DNA from: Kappaphycus alvarezii
Lineage: Eukaryota; Rhodophyta; Florideophyceae; Gigartinales; Solieriaceae
Reading direction: 5' to 3'
Assembly (NCBI GenBank): GCA_002205965.3
Contig: NADL03000638.1
Span: forward strand, 1 to 64,000
DNA: 64,000 nt
A model generated the notes under the pieces. It was not told where the DNA came from. It did not search any database and worked only from the letters and a program-made list of their open reading frames with translations. Position numbers and translations under genes: made by a program. Of the stretch, positions 22,990-33,399 are shown piece after piece; the first letter of the stretch is position 1; each line of letters begins with the position of its first letter.

Positions 22990-23640
22990 CGTTTGGTGAT
23001 GTGTGCGTGTGTCCAACCGCTGCAGACCAAGTGGTAAATCACGGAATGTACAAGGGCATAGAGAAGGCACAGGTGGTGAAACTCGAGGCGATTGCCGACC
23101 AGTCTCTCTGCATTTCGCACGCCCTTTTCGGCATGGCGGAGTGCCTCAACGATATCGAAATCTTAGAGGCATCCCCTCTGCCCTAGAAGATTGCGTCTGG
23201 AGTGTACCCGCTGCCCTGCGAGTACCGTATCAATGGAATGAGCCGAAACAAACCGTACGAGCTATTCGACCTCATCTACCTCAAGTGGCACATGTTCATT
23301 GAGACCATTCTCGAGGCTGTGTCGAGGAAGCAAATGCTTTTTGCAACCACCCAAGAGGCCGAGCGCGAGGAAGTAGAATGCGTATTTGGCGGCTTGCATG
23401 GTATGTAGCACATCATCGTGACCCCGTCCCGGCTGTGGTCGATTGACAACATGAAGCGCATTGTGAAGTGCGTTGTGATTCCTCACGTTTTATGAGTCGA
23501 GGAGCGCATGTACACGGCGTGCGAGGATGGCGACGAAATATACGACAGCGTGGTCGTCAGGAAGGGCCGCCCGCCGATGTGGGATGGGCTTGCACACCTG
23601 CACGGAGCGTAGGGGCGTGCATAGTACCTCCCTTTTTTGA
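22990..23640 (+). pseudogene. Second Harbinger transposase fragment (same superfamily, different subfamily)
   Basis: A plus-strand remnant of the C-terminal half of a plant-type Harbinger transposase. It reads KLEAIADQSLCISHALFGMA, ECLNDIEILEASPLP (second catalytic Asp), KIASGVYPLPCEYRI, then EREEVECVFGGLHG, where the third catalytic Glu is kept, then IIVTPSRLWSIDNMKRIVKC. Two in-frame stops and one shift disrupt it. The N-terminal half with the first Asp is absent. It lies just beyond the partner ORF of the first Harbinger element but is too different in sequence to be a duplicate of it. Confidence 0.8.
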
Positions 23641-23644
23641 AGAA

Positions 23645-24290
23645 GCATATTAGATATTCATATACATTCCTTGGTCTTCGTGGATGTCATAGTGAAGTAA
23701 CAGTGCCAAAGCTACCAAGAGACGAAGTTCGGTACGGGCATTCATGGTCGATACGTGAGTGTCATTGAGGGAACGACTTCCCTCATAACAATCCTCTAGT
23801 ACTGAAACACAGGCCGCTTAAACAATATGAGCCAATTCCAAGAACCAAGGGGAAAAGATTCCTGCGATCTGTTGATTCAACTATTGTTTAGCCTTAAGTT
23901 CTACTTACCCCGCATCCTCATGTGAGCGCTTTGATTCTTTATCCATATTTTCGGCAACCTTCGCGGAGCGCATGACCCTATCCATAAAGTCATGGAGCGT
24001 GGGGTCGTGGCCGGAAGACGACTTCAATGCATGACCGGCATAGTCCCATGTTTTCTGCTTCATCATCTGCTCAAAACCCCGGTAACCTTCATATAGCAAT
24101 TTCAACGTCCGGCTCTCGACACAATTTTTTCCAACCACGATGAGCGATACGGATATCCAATGCACGAGCCCATTCCAGGGCCTTCATTCGACTCCTCTTT
24201 ATACTAGTGTATTCGGACTGGAAACTTGCAAAAGTCAGAAGTAGTTTGTGGTACTGTTGTCGGCCACTATTCATCAGCATGCTGTTACCG
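23645..24290 (-). mobile_element. DIRS-like retroelement copy 2, internally deleted
   Basis: The segment 23,645-23,870 aligns with 15,040-15,260 of copy 1 (RT thumb to RNase H; minus-strand GSWNWLILFKRPVFQ matches GSWNWFTLLKSPAFP). Upstream, 23,855-23,960 aligns with 16,545-16,700, the gag-like region of copy 1. So the RT palm is missing and gag-like sequence is fused directly to the RT C-terminus. The minus frames 24,280-23,905 read LLTFASFQSEYTSIKRSRMK, then LKLLYEGYRGFEQMMKQK and DPTLHDFMDRVMRSAKV, a helical gag-like protein with a frameshift near 24,120. Confidence 0.65.
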
Positions 24291-24442
24291 CTCCGATTTT
24301 TTCTTTCTCTTCAACGTTGATATACAGTGTGCCTTCTGCGACTGGCAGCGAAAGATTGGCGTTTTAAGCGCGAATATTTTGCCTTTCTGCGGCACTGTGC
24401 TTCTTTTTTGCCTTTCTGTTCTTTCTGCGGAGCCTGTCAACT

Positions 24443-24589
24443 ATGGCAGCAAGATCCTCGTCGTCTTCGGATTCGGAGCCCGAGTCCGAGGACAACAGGG
24501 AACTACAATGTACATCCTCAAGTCCTGCACGTGCTTCGAGGAGCTTTCAGATCCCTTCCGGTTTAGAGCCAGACGCTTTGGATTCTTAG
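24443..24589 (+). CDS. Small Ser/acidic ORF of unknown meaning
   Basis: A 48-residue frame starts MAARSSSSSDSEPESED and ends PSGLEPDALDS. It is acidic and serine-rich with no known motif. It lies in sequence that separates the two aligned blocks of DIRS-like copy 2 and has no counterpart in copy 1, so it may mark an insertion. It could be a chance frame. Confidence 0.2.
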   Translation: MAARSSSSSDSEPESEDNRELQCTSSSPARASRSFQIPSGLEPDALDS

Positions 24590-24954
24590 TCAATTATCTG
24601 CATTATTTGCTTTATTGACTTCCCATTTGCATGAATAATCCCAGCCATACTGGTTACCATGTCAAGAAGAGTTTTCATCGGGTCATCCTGGTTATTGTTG
24701 TGACTGCCTCGGTCAACTCTTCCTCAGTGGATGCCTCATTCGCTGCAATAGCACCCCATTTAGGAGTTTCCTCTTCCTATAAAGGCATAAAAGGCAAAAT
24801 GCAAGTGCTAAGCCAGGCTCGAATCATAACATATTCGAATGCGCTGCACTAAGACTCTGTGCCTTCGCGTAGACCTCTACACAGATCAACTCAATGAGAT
24901 CTGCCTTATTTCCATCAAACAACTGGATGACCTCCTCCAACCTATTCCTTTTTG

Positions 24955-25290
24955 TAGTAAGGCGGATTCTCTAGGGATTGAAAGGCCAGCCCAAACATTT
25001 CTCCCGATCTCTAAACTTCACAGACAAATCGCGGTGTACGGGAGGGCTACTTCCTAGCTACCACACAAAAAACCCATTCGTTCGACTAGCCAAGAAAACA
25101 GAAATAAACCTTGTACGATAACCATCGCCATTAATTTGGGCGGAGAGGGTTCAGTTCCCCCAGGACTCACAATTCCCTTTAGGATACGCCCACATGTGAT
25201 CTCTTTCGTTTATCCAGAGCAAGAGTTTAGCCAATTCATTTTACGTGCCGTTTGCTCAATTGGGTGACGAGGAGCGAGACGAGAACGGAC
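24955..25290. repeat. DIRS-like copy 2, leader block matching 16,790-17,120
   Basis: This 335-base block aligns with the upstream region of DIRS-like copy 1. Shared phrases include AAACTTCACrGACAAA, GGGAGGGCTrCTTCC, CTCACAATwCCCTTTAG and AGCAAGAGTTTAG, and both end in GAGAACGGAC. About 660 bases (24,290-24,955) separate it from the gag-like block of copy 2, against under 100 in copy 1. Confidence 0.7.
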
Positions 25291-25299
25291 GGCATTGCG

Positions 25300-26490
25300 G
25301 AACACGAAGGCAATCTACTTGTGGCACGCTGACCTGCAGCATCGGCACGGGCCCGTGTGTTGGTGAAGTGATTGGAAAGTGATGGGTGAATGTGGAAAGG
25401 GGGATTGAACATGGCTGTGATCTACGTCTAATCTAAGCCTGGTTGTCACGGCTGCATCTGCTTCCTTTTAGGGGATTTAGGGGATTTTAGCACTGGGGAT
25501 GATGGACACGTAGACACCGATGCGTTGCACTCCCTTTCACGGCTGCATCTTTTCACTGTAAGCAACTCTGACGCAGGCCACGTAGACAACTAATCGCTTG
25601 CGTAAGGAGACTTCGAGTGCGATCACAACCGGTTTAACAGCGCTATATAACCGTCAACTTGGAACTCTTCGCTGCAAATTTCGCTCCTCAAGTCGTCGCA
25701 TGTTCTCTTGCCTCCCGCCCTCCATTCATACTTCATGGTCCAGTCACGAATCATCGTTTTTTTGGTTTCAATTATTTTATTGTATTGAGTCATTCATCCA
25801 TACATGTTTCAAACCAAATTTCAAGCCCGTTCGCTCGTCGCATTGTTACCATAACGCAAGAAAGTCACGCACGATGGTATTATCTACACCACATCGATAT
25901 CAAGGTTGATTTTGCTTCCACAGGACAATTGTCAAGATTAGGGATTGCAAAACGTGCCGTCAGCCGATGTCTCGATCCTCGGAACGAAATTGCCACGAGA
26001 AGGCTTTAGCAATAATTTCATGTTCCAGGGACGGACCAAACGGCCCGCGACTGTTCCGGAGCGCAGATGCGCCCTCGAAAAAGCGCTGTCAAGGAACAAT
26101 GAAACCTGTAAAGCAGTCACGACTCGTTAGAAGTGACGATACCTCAATTCTTAGCGTGATTTCGGATGGGAAGCTAGCACCGTAAAAATCTCAATGAAAT
26201 CGTCTGTTCCAAAAGTTGACTCAACTGACCCTTTTAGCTTCACTACTTGTTTCGAGGCGGCTGCTGATGAAGTTCGAGCGGGAACGTCGGGCCTGTTGTA
26301 CGTATTTTTCTGATAGTTTTACTTTGGGTGCTTGATTAACTGTTTTTTTGTTTCTCAAACTGTTCCTATTAAGTTCCTTTCATTGGCATCATGAAACTGA
26401 ATCGTAAGAAGATAGACGAGGAAGAGGGCTGGTTTGGCAAGGAAGGGACGTTGAAGATGATCCGCACATGGAAGGATTTCTTTTGACACC
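25300..26490. other. Unassigned region
   Basis: Short overlapping frames near 25,598-26,185 carry no known motif. A plus-strand reading around 26,200-26,320 (KVDSTDPFSFTTCFEAAAD) looks protein-like but cannot be extended or assigned. Confidence 0.3.
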
Positions 26491-26494
26491 TGGC

Positions 26495-26605
26495 CTCAGT
26501 GGCACTGTAGGTAATTGGAAGTGTGGTATGCGTAGAGTCAGCGAGGGGAAGTAAAAAAGGGCAGGCGTAGTAAACGGGTACAAAGTTCACCCGGGATGCC
26601 GTGGC
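26495..26605. repeat. Copia-like leader fragment
   Basis: This stretch matches 33,245-33,320, just upstream of the gag of the copia-like element, through phrases such as AAAAAAGGGyAGGC, GTrAACGGGTACAAA and GGATGCCGT. It is probably a small solo piece of that family's LTR or leader. Confidence 0.5.
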
Positions 26606-26609
26606 AGAC

Positions 26610-27275
26610 CCGCATTTGGTTATTTAAATAGAGCGGACCATTAGAACAGTCGATTTAGCCTCAAACTGTCCAAAAATACCTCTCTTCCCACGCCCCGATC
26701 GGGTAATGAGGGCTGCTCTATGTAGCTGTTCGATAGCCATAAAATTTTATATACAGTAGACGATAGCCACTGTATCACTGGGTGCACAATACAGTCGTAC
26801 TGCTACTTCCCAACATATGGCACAAATAATTGCATCTGCCAAGTAAGATCAGTCGTGGCCCGTGATTGGCCGCGACAGTTCGTATAGTATGCACTTTACA
26901 ACAGACACGCCGAGTGGGCCGAAACGGTTCTCATACCGTAAAGTGCCCAATTAATTAAAATTATTGAACAGAATAATACGAAACGAAAATAATAGGTGTG
27001 CACACCGATTACCGATTATTTTGAAATCAACCGTTTGCCGTGCAAAACACAGTACTGTACAGTGAACCAGCAAATGCCTTCGTTTTGGTCCAGAACGAAC
27101 ATTATGTGGCACCATGTAAGAAATAATAAAGAAACTGCAGCTTGATTTCATTAATGTTGGCCATGTGACAAACTGCACAATAGCGCTCGACATTTTATCC
27201 GGCCAAAGGTAGTACATGTAAACTACTGTCTTCTTCGGCATTCGTTGTCTGCCTTCAGCCACAGTGCCCATCAGA
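26610..27275. other. Unassigned region with palindromic motif
   Basis: No gene is seen. TACTGTACAGT occurs at 27,053-27,063, and looser TACAGTA copies lie at 26,755-26,800. A 113-codon minus frame (27,292-26,951) has no recognisable motif. Confidence 0.3.
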
Positions 27276-27276
27276 C

Positions 27277-27732
27277 ATGTCTTCGTCTCCACAGTTTCCC
27301 TTTAACATCACAGATCTTGCCAATGCCAACGCCCACACTCGGACACAACCCCTTTCACCGACTCGAAATGATCAGAGTTTCCCCTGGTGCTGGTTTGATG
27401 GCAATTATCCCATAGATGACACTTCAGATGCTATTTTTGTTAGCGCGACAGGCCTCAAATTTGATTAACAGTCCCCCGTATAGCACTACCGCGAGTATCC
27501 CTCCCCCGATTCGCCAAAAGATGCGAGCGCGAATGGGTCGGCCGAGGACCCCGGCACCGAATTCCCGCGCCACCGACTGATCGAAAACGAGGCGGTAGAG
27601 GCTAGCGATGGCGAGGATAGGAGGTCGCCAAGTTCCGTGGACACGTGTACAACTTGCGGGTCGAGCTTCGAACGAAGGACGAGGAGGAGATTGAACTTGG
27701 AGCAATCGACAATTAAAATAAATTGTCGATGA
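27277..27732 (+). pseudogene. Possible third zinc-finger protein relic
   Basis: A single plus-strand frame runs from MSSSPQFPF at 27,277 to 27,732, with stops at 27,466 and 27,481 and no frameshift. Near its end it reads DTCTTCGSSFERRTRRRLNL, which has the C-x2-C-x12 spacing of a U1-type finger, but the two zinc-binding His positions are Asn and Ile. The preceding part is acidic and serine/proline-rich. It may be a distant relative of the relics at 44.4 and 59.6 kb; the link rests on finger spacing alone. Confidence 0.3.
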
Positions 27733-27734
27733 CC

Positions 27735-28480
27735 AATTGGTGAGAGAGGTTTCAATTATCTCAAGTTACTTGGCTTTTGATAGAGTGAAGGTGGAAAATA
27801 ATGCACAGGGGCAATGACTACTGTGTGATAAGTCTGAAGAAGGTAGCGGCGTGGCACACGTCTTACACTGAGTCATCTATAAGTATGCTTACAGAGGCGT
27901 CTGCAAAGCTGATCCAAGTTAGAAGAAGAGTATCCGTAATCCGAAATGGAACAAAACATGGAAAAAGACAAAGCCAGAAGATATTGGTGTTGTGCGCATG
28001 CATCGGTAGTGAGCTAAAAGTCTTTTTGTTAACGGCCTTTTCTGCTGTTTTCCTCAGATTCTCGATCTGTCTCGACTCAAAGCGCTTTGTTGGCACGTTC
28101 GCGGTATGATACAGTCCAATGTCGAACAAGGTTGAGGGGGATCGCAGGAAAGTGACACACGAAAGGAAGAACGGATCAACGGAGTCGCGGTATGAAGATG
28201 TATGTCGGAAGGCGAAGGTGAAACGATGGGCACACCAGTCCTCTGATTGCCCGCCGACATGGAACGCCGGCGAGTGTGGTTTATGAGTTTCCATCTGTGT
28301 CGCCGGGCGACTCGGAAATTAGATTATCGGCTGACCTTTCGGATTCCAAAGTCTGGCAAACTTTGGATCTCAACTCTGCCTGGTACGGTGCCGCACTCGA
28401 CAGTGTTGTGTGACGACCTTACCCTCGCACACCGGCAAAGTTGGTGTCTAGCAACTCTAAATCCGATCTCCGCCTAATAC
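27735..28480. other. Unassigned region
   Basis: Overlapping frames on both strands (for example 143 codons at 28,294-27,863, minus) contain no motif I recognise. No repeats or RNA genes are seen. Confidence 0.25.
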
Positions 28481-28484
28481 TGCA

Positions 28485-28674
28485 GAGTGTACTGTAATCG
28501 ACGGTACAGTACAGTATGTGTGTCGAGGCGCGGGCTACTGTACATGCCGACAACGTTGTGGGCCAACACTCCACAGTATTGTACAGTGTTTTGTTTCGAA
28601 GTACGGGATATTGTACCCGCCGACGTCATTGTGTGTCAACAGCGCCCCATGCACGCCGACATAGTTGGCGGGGG
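28485..28674. repeat. Palindrome-rich short tandem duplication
   Basis: Two diverged units about 73 bases apart share GCCGACrwCrTTGTG followed by TCAACA-type text (near 28,546 and 28,618), and a third partial GCCGACATAGTTGG ends the block. TACTGTA/TACAGTA motifs occur at 28,490-28,520, 28,535 and 28,578. The block ends at the truncated end of the gypsy element. Confidence 0.5.
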
Positions 28675-30235
28675 TTAAAGAGTTGAAACAATGCGTCGCT
28701 GCTGCTTCGTGCCTTGGGTTCGGATAACCGCAAGGTATACCTTCTGAGCGTGAATTTTCAGGCCGATTTCAGAACAAACTTTGCAAAATGTCTCGAGGTT
28801 TGATAGGAGATGTTGCTCGTTTTTGGCATAAAGGAGAAAATCGTCGATCCACTGTACCATGCAGTCGACCTTCCCGTTGAATTTTTCGGACAGCACGGCC
28901 TGGAAATGGTTCCCCGAATCTGATTGGCCTTGTAGCAGGCGAGTTGAGTAATAGACGCTGGATGGAGTCTGGATGGAGAACATCTCCTGATTCGTTGGTA
29001 AGAGGTACCTGCCATTAGCCATGAGCAAGGTGGAGACTTGCGAAGCATGTGCTGCCGGCGACGTCCTGGAAGGTTTATTCCTATTGTGGCATTGTGGACT
29101 GGAGATGCACGCACTTGGCGTTCGGCCCTAGCAGGTCGATGCTGAAACGAAGTTTGGTTGACCCTAGTTTTGGAACGGCGAGGGCTGGGCTTGCCCATCG
29201 CGAGGATGGGTTCCTATGTACAGCTCCCACCGCTTCTAGCTCTCAAATAGTTTGAACAATAAAGTCCCGTTGCGCTGGAGGGTAGCGACGCTGCGGTGAA
29301 CGATAAGGTCTTGCGTTAGCAGCAGGTGTGACGAAGAATAGGGCGACGTTTGTTAGTGGATCTGGGCCCAGTTTGATGCGGAATACGTCAGGAAAGCTGT
29401 CGAGAATGCCGGCTGGGCGGTCGAGCCCGGTGGTGGACAATCCATTTTCTTTCGCCTCACTTAGGATCTTCTCAAAAGATGAGTCGATCGATTCCTTGGA
29501 ATCCCTTCCAATTCCGGCCGAGATTGACTCAGAGAGTTCTATCGGATCCTCGTCCTCGACCATGTACGAAAGTCCATTGTGTTTAGTGGCCGCGATCTTG
29601 ACAGCAGCTTGTTCAATCTCATCGTTATGCCTATTGTTTAGGTGTTTGTGCACCCGTTGTAGATGCTCGGTTAAGTCGAATCCGATGGCCTTGAGGAATG
29701 GACCCCCGAGAAGAGTCTCGTCCATCGGTTGGTTGACGACGAAAAACTTGACACCGCGGATCCTCACATGGATGTTGGATCCAGGAAAAAATATTGTAAT
29801 GGAGAGCATAACCAAGCTAGAGGCAGTGAATGTCCGCGCTCTGTCATCTTTGCCATCTGGTTTGAACGCGCACTCAAATTCCTTGGGCTGCTTGAGTGAG
29901 CGGACCGAGACACCGGGCTTCGCTTTTCTGACCTTGTCGAATTTCGCCGCCAGCATTACGTTGAAGTCCACCCCGTAGTCACCGAGCGCTTCGTCTTCTA
30001 CCTCTCCCTCCAACAGGACCCTATAGCGCCCGCCACGTGCAGGTGCGCGTGAGGACGCCTTAGCTGCATGAGATTTGATAGCCTTAAGAGCTTTTTTGTT
30101 CTTGTAATACTCATACAATAATGCTTTTTTCTTTTCTTCCGGTGTGATCGGACAATCTTTGATAGGGTTTTTTCCACCACAGTCCCGCTTTAGGCAGTCT
30201 TCGACCCACACTTTCCTTTTTAGAGTTGACCTTGG
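28675..30235 (-). mobile_element. Ty3/gypsy retrotransposon copy 1 (zinc knuckle, protease, partial RT)
   Basis: The minus strand encodes the middle of a gypsy polyprotein. From 30,235: a basic zinc-knuckle-like part (CLKRDCGGKNPIKDCPITPE), an aspartic-protease-like region (FPGSNIHVRIRGVKFFVVNQ, then LLGGPFLKAIGFDL), and the start of RT (AANARPYRSPQRRYPPAQRD). These lie in one 376-codon frame (30,373-29,243) whose first 45 codons belong to a copia-like element. The RT continues in shifted frames: SRWASPALAVPKLGSTKLRF, LAHGYWQVPL, then DCMVQWIDDFLLYAKN (catalytic box WIDD) and LKIHAQK. It stops abruptly at 28,675; thumb, RNase H and integrase are gone. It is the same family as the element at 47.1-50.4 kb. 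Confidence 0.85.
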
Positions 30236-30984
30236 AGGAAACAAGTCAACTCTCTCAACTTCATGAGAAATATCAGAGTCCAAGAGACCAAGAGCACAGA
30301 TCTGATTGAGTTTGCGAGAAGTGTCCAGGTTCCTCTTTGTCAAGGCATCAGCGATTTTGTTCGTGCATTTCATTCACTGCACAACGGCGATCTCCCCTGA
30401 AGTATCTCAACCTTTCGACTGTCGGACGCAGCCTATATCGCGACCTTCGTGAAGAGTGCTGATGGTCGAAAAGAGTCCATGTGAATCAGCCGTGAAGATA
30501 AGCGGCTAGGAACAATCAGAGGCATACATCTTCGATAAGAAGTACGCCTTGAGTCCAGCCCGATCAGCTGATTCTGCCGCTGCAAGCACTAATGCCCCCA
30601 TGGACGAAAACGAGACTCAAGCCTGCTAAGAGCTGTGCCAGTCGAGAGCATGGAATACTTTGGAATTAAGAAAGAAGATTCCCGAGAAGTAGCCCGTTTG
30701 ACCACATGAATATTTCCCCTGGCTTGCGTCAGAGAAGGTTAAGTAAGCCGCTTCGTTGCTATTGACGTCATGATTAGAAAGCACACGATACGTGAAAACC
30801 GGAGAGAGCTGTCGAACTTCATGGAGAGCGCGACTGGCTCGACTTAAGTTGTGCACTCTCAGATCGGAGGTCCATTGCTGCAAAGTACTCGATAAAAAGG
30901 CCGCAGGGCTGAGAAATTCAGAGTCAAGCCAATTGAGCTGTCCAGCAAGTGCTTGGAAAGACTTAGTTTCGAGTAATTTTTTCG
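30236..30984 (-). mobile_element. Copia-like element 1: RNase H part
   Basis: The minus strand reads KSFQALAGQLNWLDSEFLS, SNEAAYLTFSDASQGKYSCG (RNase H start with catalytic Asp), then after shifts RLSRVSFSSMGALVLAAAES and NKIADALTKRNLDTSRKLNQ, the classic end of a copia-type RNase H. After about residue 45 of the last frame the text changes to the gypsy zinc-knuckle region, so the two elements meet near 30,235. Upstream, repeat copy B (30,985-31,232) separates this part from the same element's gag/protease; integrase and most of RT are absent. Confidence 0.75.
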
Positions 30985-31232
30985 CCAAAAATATTATTCA
31001 TCGTCTTCTTGGGCCAGGTTTCTTGCAATACATCCTTCTTCTCTAACACTCCTCTAAGGTTGAATACTTGAACAAAACTCCGGTTTTGAAAGAACAACAA
31101 CAATGGTTTAATCAACTTGTCTTCTCTTTGAAGCCGCGAGGCATTCAAAGGACCCAGAGCTCCAACTATGCGCGTGGACCCGGAAGATCCGGTTCAACCT
31201 TGACTATCCCATCCCGTACTGACACCAGGGAC
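30985..31232. repeat. Dispersed repeat, copy B (partner at 14,312-14,571)
   Basis: This is the second copy of the repeat described at 14,312, in the same orientation. Here it sits inside a copia-like element, between the protease-region coding sequence (ending near 31,240) and RNase H (beginning at 30,984). It may be a solo LTR or small transposon that inserted and was followed by deletion of integrase and RT. No clear target-site duplication is seen at the edges. Confidence 0.7.
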
Positions 31233-31239
31233 AATGAAG

Positions 31240-33224
31240 AAGCGTCGCGGGGCAGCATGCAGCCGGGAGAGAAACTCCCTTAGAGGCAAATGCGAGTACA
31301 GGTGAAGTTTTGAAGCGAAATATTTCGCAGATTTTCCCATGAACCGCAATTTTTTGCTATCTTCGTCACCCGAGTCTCCATTAGTTCCAAGAAGAGCACG
31401 CTGGGTTGCGAAGTAGCTTTGAAACTTGGATATTTGCCTTATAACAAGATGAATATGAGTTCGAGTTTCTCCACCTTCAGTAACATAGAATGGAAGCACG
31501 ATTTTGCTATCCAATCCTTCTATTACACCTGGAGATATAATAAGAACACGAGGTGTATGCGAATTGAGCACATCCGATTTGCTCGAAACACAATTTTCAA
31601 TTAGAAGAGGACCATCGCCTTTCGTGATTTAGAACGGAATAACGATTCTATTCCCTTTCAAATCTTCAAGAGGTGGTCTCCAAATGCCGAATGTGAGCTC
31701 CGCACCGCTACTGTTCTGTGCATAACCATGGTAGAATGGCTCAAAATCTAAGGGCTCCAACTTGAATGCGATGCACATTGCTTAAGAAGGCGCAGCTGGT
31801 GACCTAATTCCTCCGACGGATCGGGGGCAACCCTCGTCCAAAATGGGATTCGGGTCGTTGTGCGTGGGCATCAGATCAGACTTGGTAGGGATTCCGCTTA
31901 CCAGGCTCCTTTGTTCTTGGAATGCTTGGAGCCCGGACGAAAATATCCATTGAAGTTTTCATGTACTCTATTTCCTTCAGAATCTTCGTCATGGCGATTT
32001 TTGGCTTCTTGGATCTTCAAAGTGGCAAACCACGGATGCTGGAACCTCAAATCTCCGTGTTTATGGTACTTCTATACACAGTCCATGCAAGCTTCCCCAC
32101 AAAGTTCCGGCAGTGCCGTTGACTTCTTCCTCTTGGTATTCCGACAGGATCTAGGATTCTTGCCATCGTTAACATAAATATTTCGCTTTTTTCCGTCGAA
32201 AACGCGATGATTTGACTGGTTTCCTATCCTTGACTCCCGTTGACCATTCTCTTGACTTCCAAAGAAACTTCTAACTTTATGGTCAACTGCATCCTCAAAT
32301 TGAGCCTTTGTTATCGGGCTTCGGTTTTGTTGGTAGTCTGAACAAGAGAGAGGAATATATCCACCTTGTCATCCAGACTTAAGATGTAACGAAGAACAAA
32401 GGAAGCAATGGATTTGGCTACATCTCGATTACCATTTAGTTTCTTGATATTATCGAAGATGGGTGTAACATTTCGACACATATTATTGAACCGACCAATC
32501 ACCTTCCTGGTCAAGAGTTTGCCAGTACGACTGGAACTCTCAGAGGCTCTTGTAATCAAAACAGAAAGCGTCCTTGTACTAAGGGATATCCTCCGTCCCT
32601 CTTCCAATGTCAATGAGAATCTTTTCACAGCACATGTCTATCCCTTGCTTTGTTCCTCTGCCATTCCAATAAGTCGGAGCTCGGCATTGGTAAGGGATAA
32701 TTCTGAGAGAGAGGTGTAATTAAGAAGGGTCGTTGCAACTACTTCTCCGATTTGAGATTGATTTGTCGAACCGGCTTTCATTAGGTGCTCGGCGGCGAAT
32801 CCGCGAAACTTTGACACGTAGTGGTTCGACTCCTCGTCATTCTTGCGTTTGCAAGAGGCGAACTTGTTGAAAGAGTCAATAAGGCGTGTAAGAAAGGAGA
32901 TAGGATGGTCTTGTGCGATTAAGTCTACAATCTCTTGCACAGCCTCGACGTGGTCCTTCTGCCTGTAGTAGATCTTTCCTTGCTCTTGCGCTTCATTTAC
33001 AAGACTCTGCTGATCGTGAAGAAGGCTGCGATCATATAACTGACGCCCAAGTGCGTGAAATATCTTCTTCTAGAACTTGTCTTCTCCCTTCTCGGCTGCG
33101 GTTGCTATTAAGTGAACCCAACTTTCAACCTTCTTTTTCCACGAAACAAGGTCTTGTTCCGACTTTAAAACCGGAGGGTTTATCATGCTTAAGCCTTTCC
33201 CGAAGTCCTTCCGTGGACCCATGA
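31240..33224 (-). mobile_element. Copia-like element 1: gag and protease region
   Basis: The gag starts at 33,224 (MGPRKDFGKGLSMINPPV, then KSEQDLVSWKKKVESWVHLI) and continues through 32,940-32,638 (DLIAQDHPISFLTRLIDSFN, then ESNHYVSKFRGFAAEHL) and 32,628-32,311, a helical capsid-like protein. Downstream, about 31,900-31,200, mixed frames give HNDPNPILDEGCPRSVGGI, which has the D-x-G-C-P signature of copia-type aspartic proteases, then EPLDFEPFYHGY, SKSDVLNSHTPRVLIISPGV and SKIVLPFYVTEGGE. The same protease region occurs in element 2 at 39.3-38.7 kb. Single-base shifts are frequent. Repeat copy B interrupts it at 31,232. Confidence 0.75.
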
Positions 33225-33399
33225 ATGTATTATGCGTAGTTCCATTGACAGGGAGTGAAAAAGGGTAGGCACAGTGAACGGGTACAAAAGTCCCCCAGGA
33301 TGCCGTTGTCTACTGATGACTATAGGATGCCACCGCCATCCCTCTAAAGCTGGAGACAAGCTCGCGGGCCCCAAGAGTAACTTTCGCGACGCCATCCCC

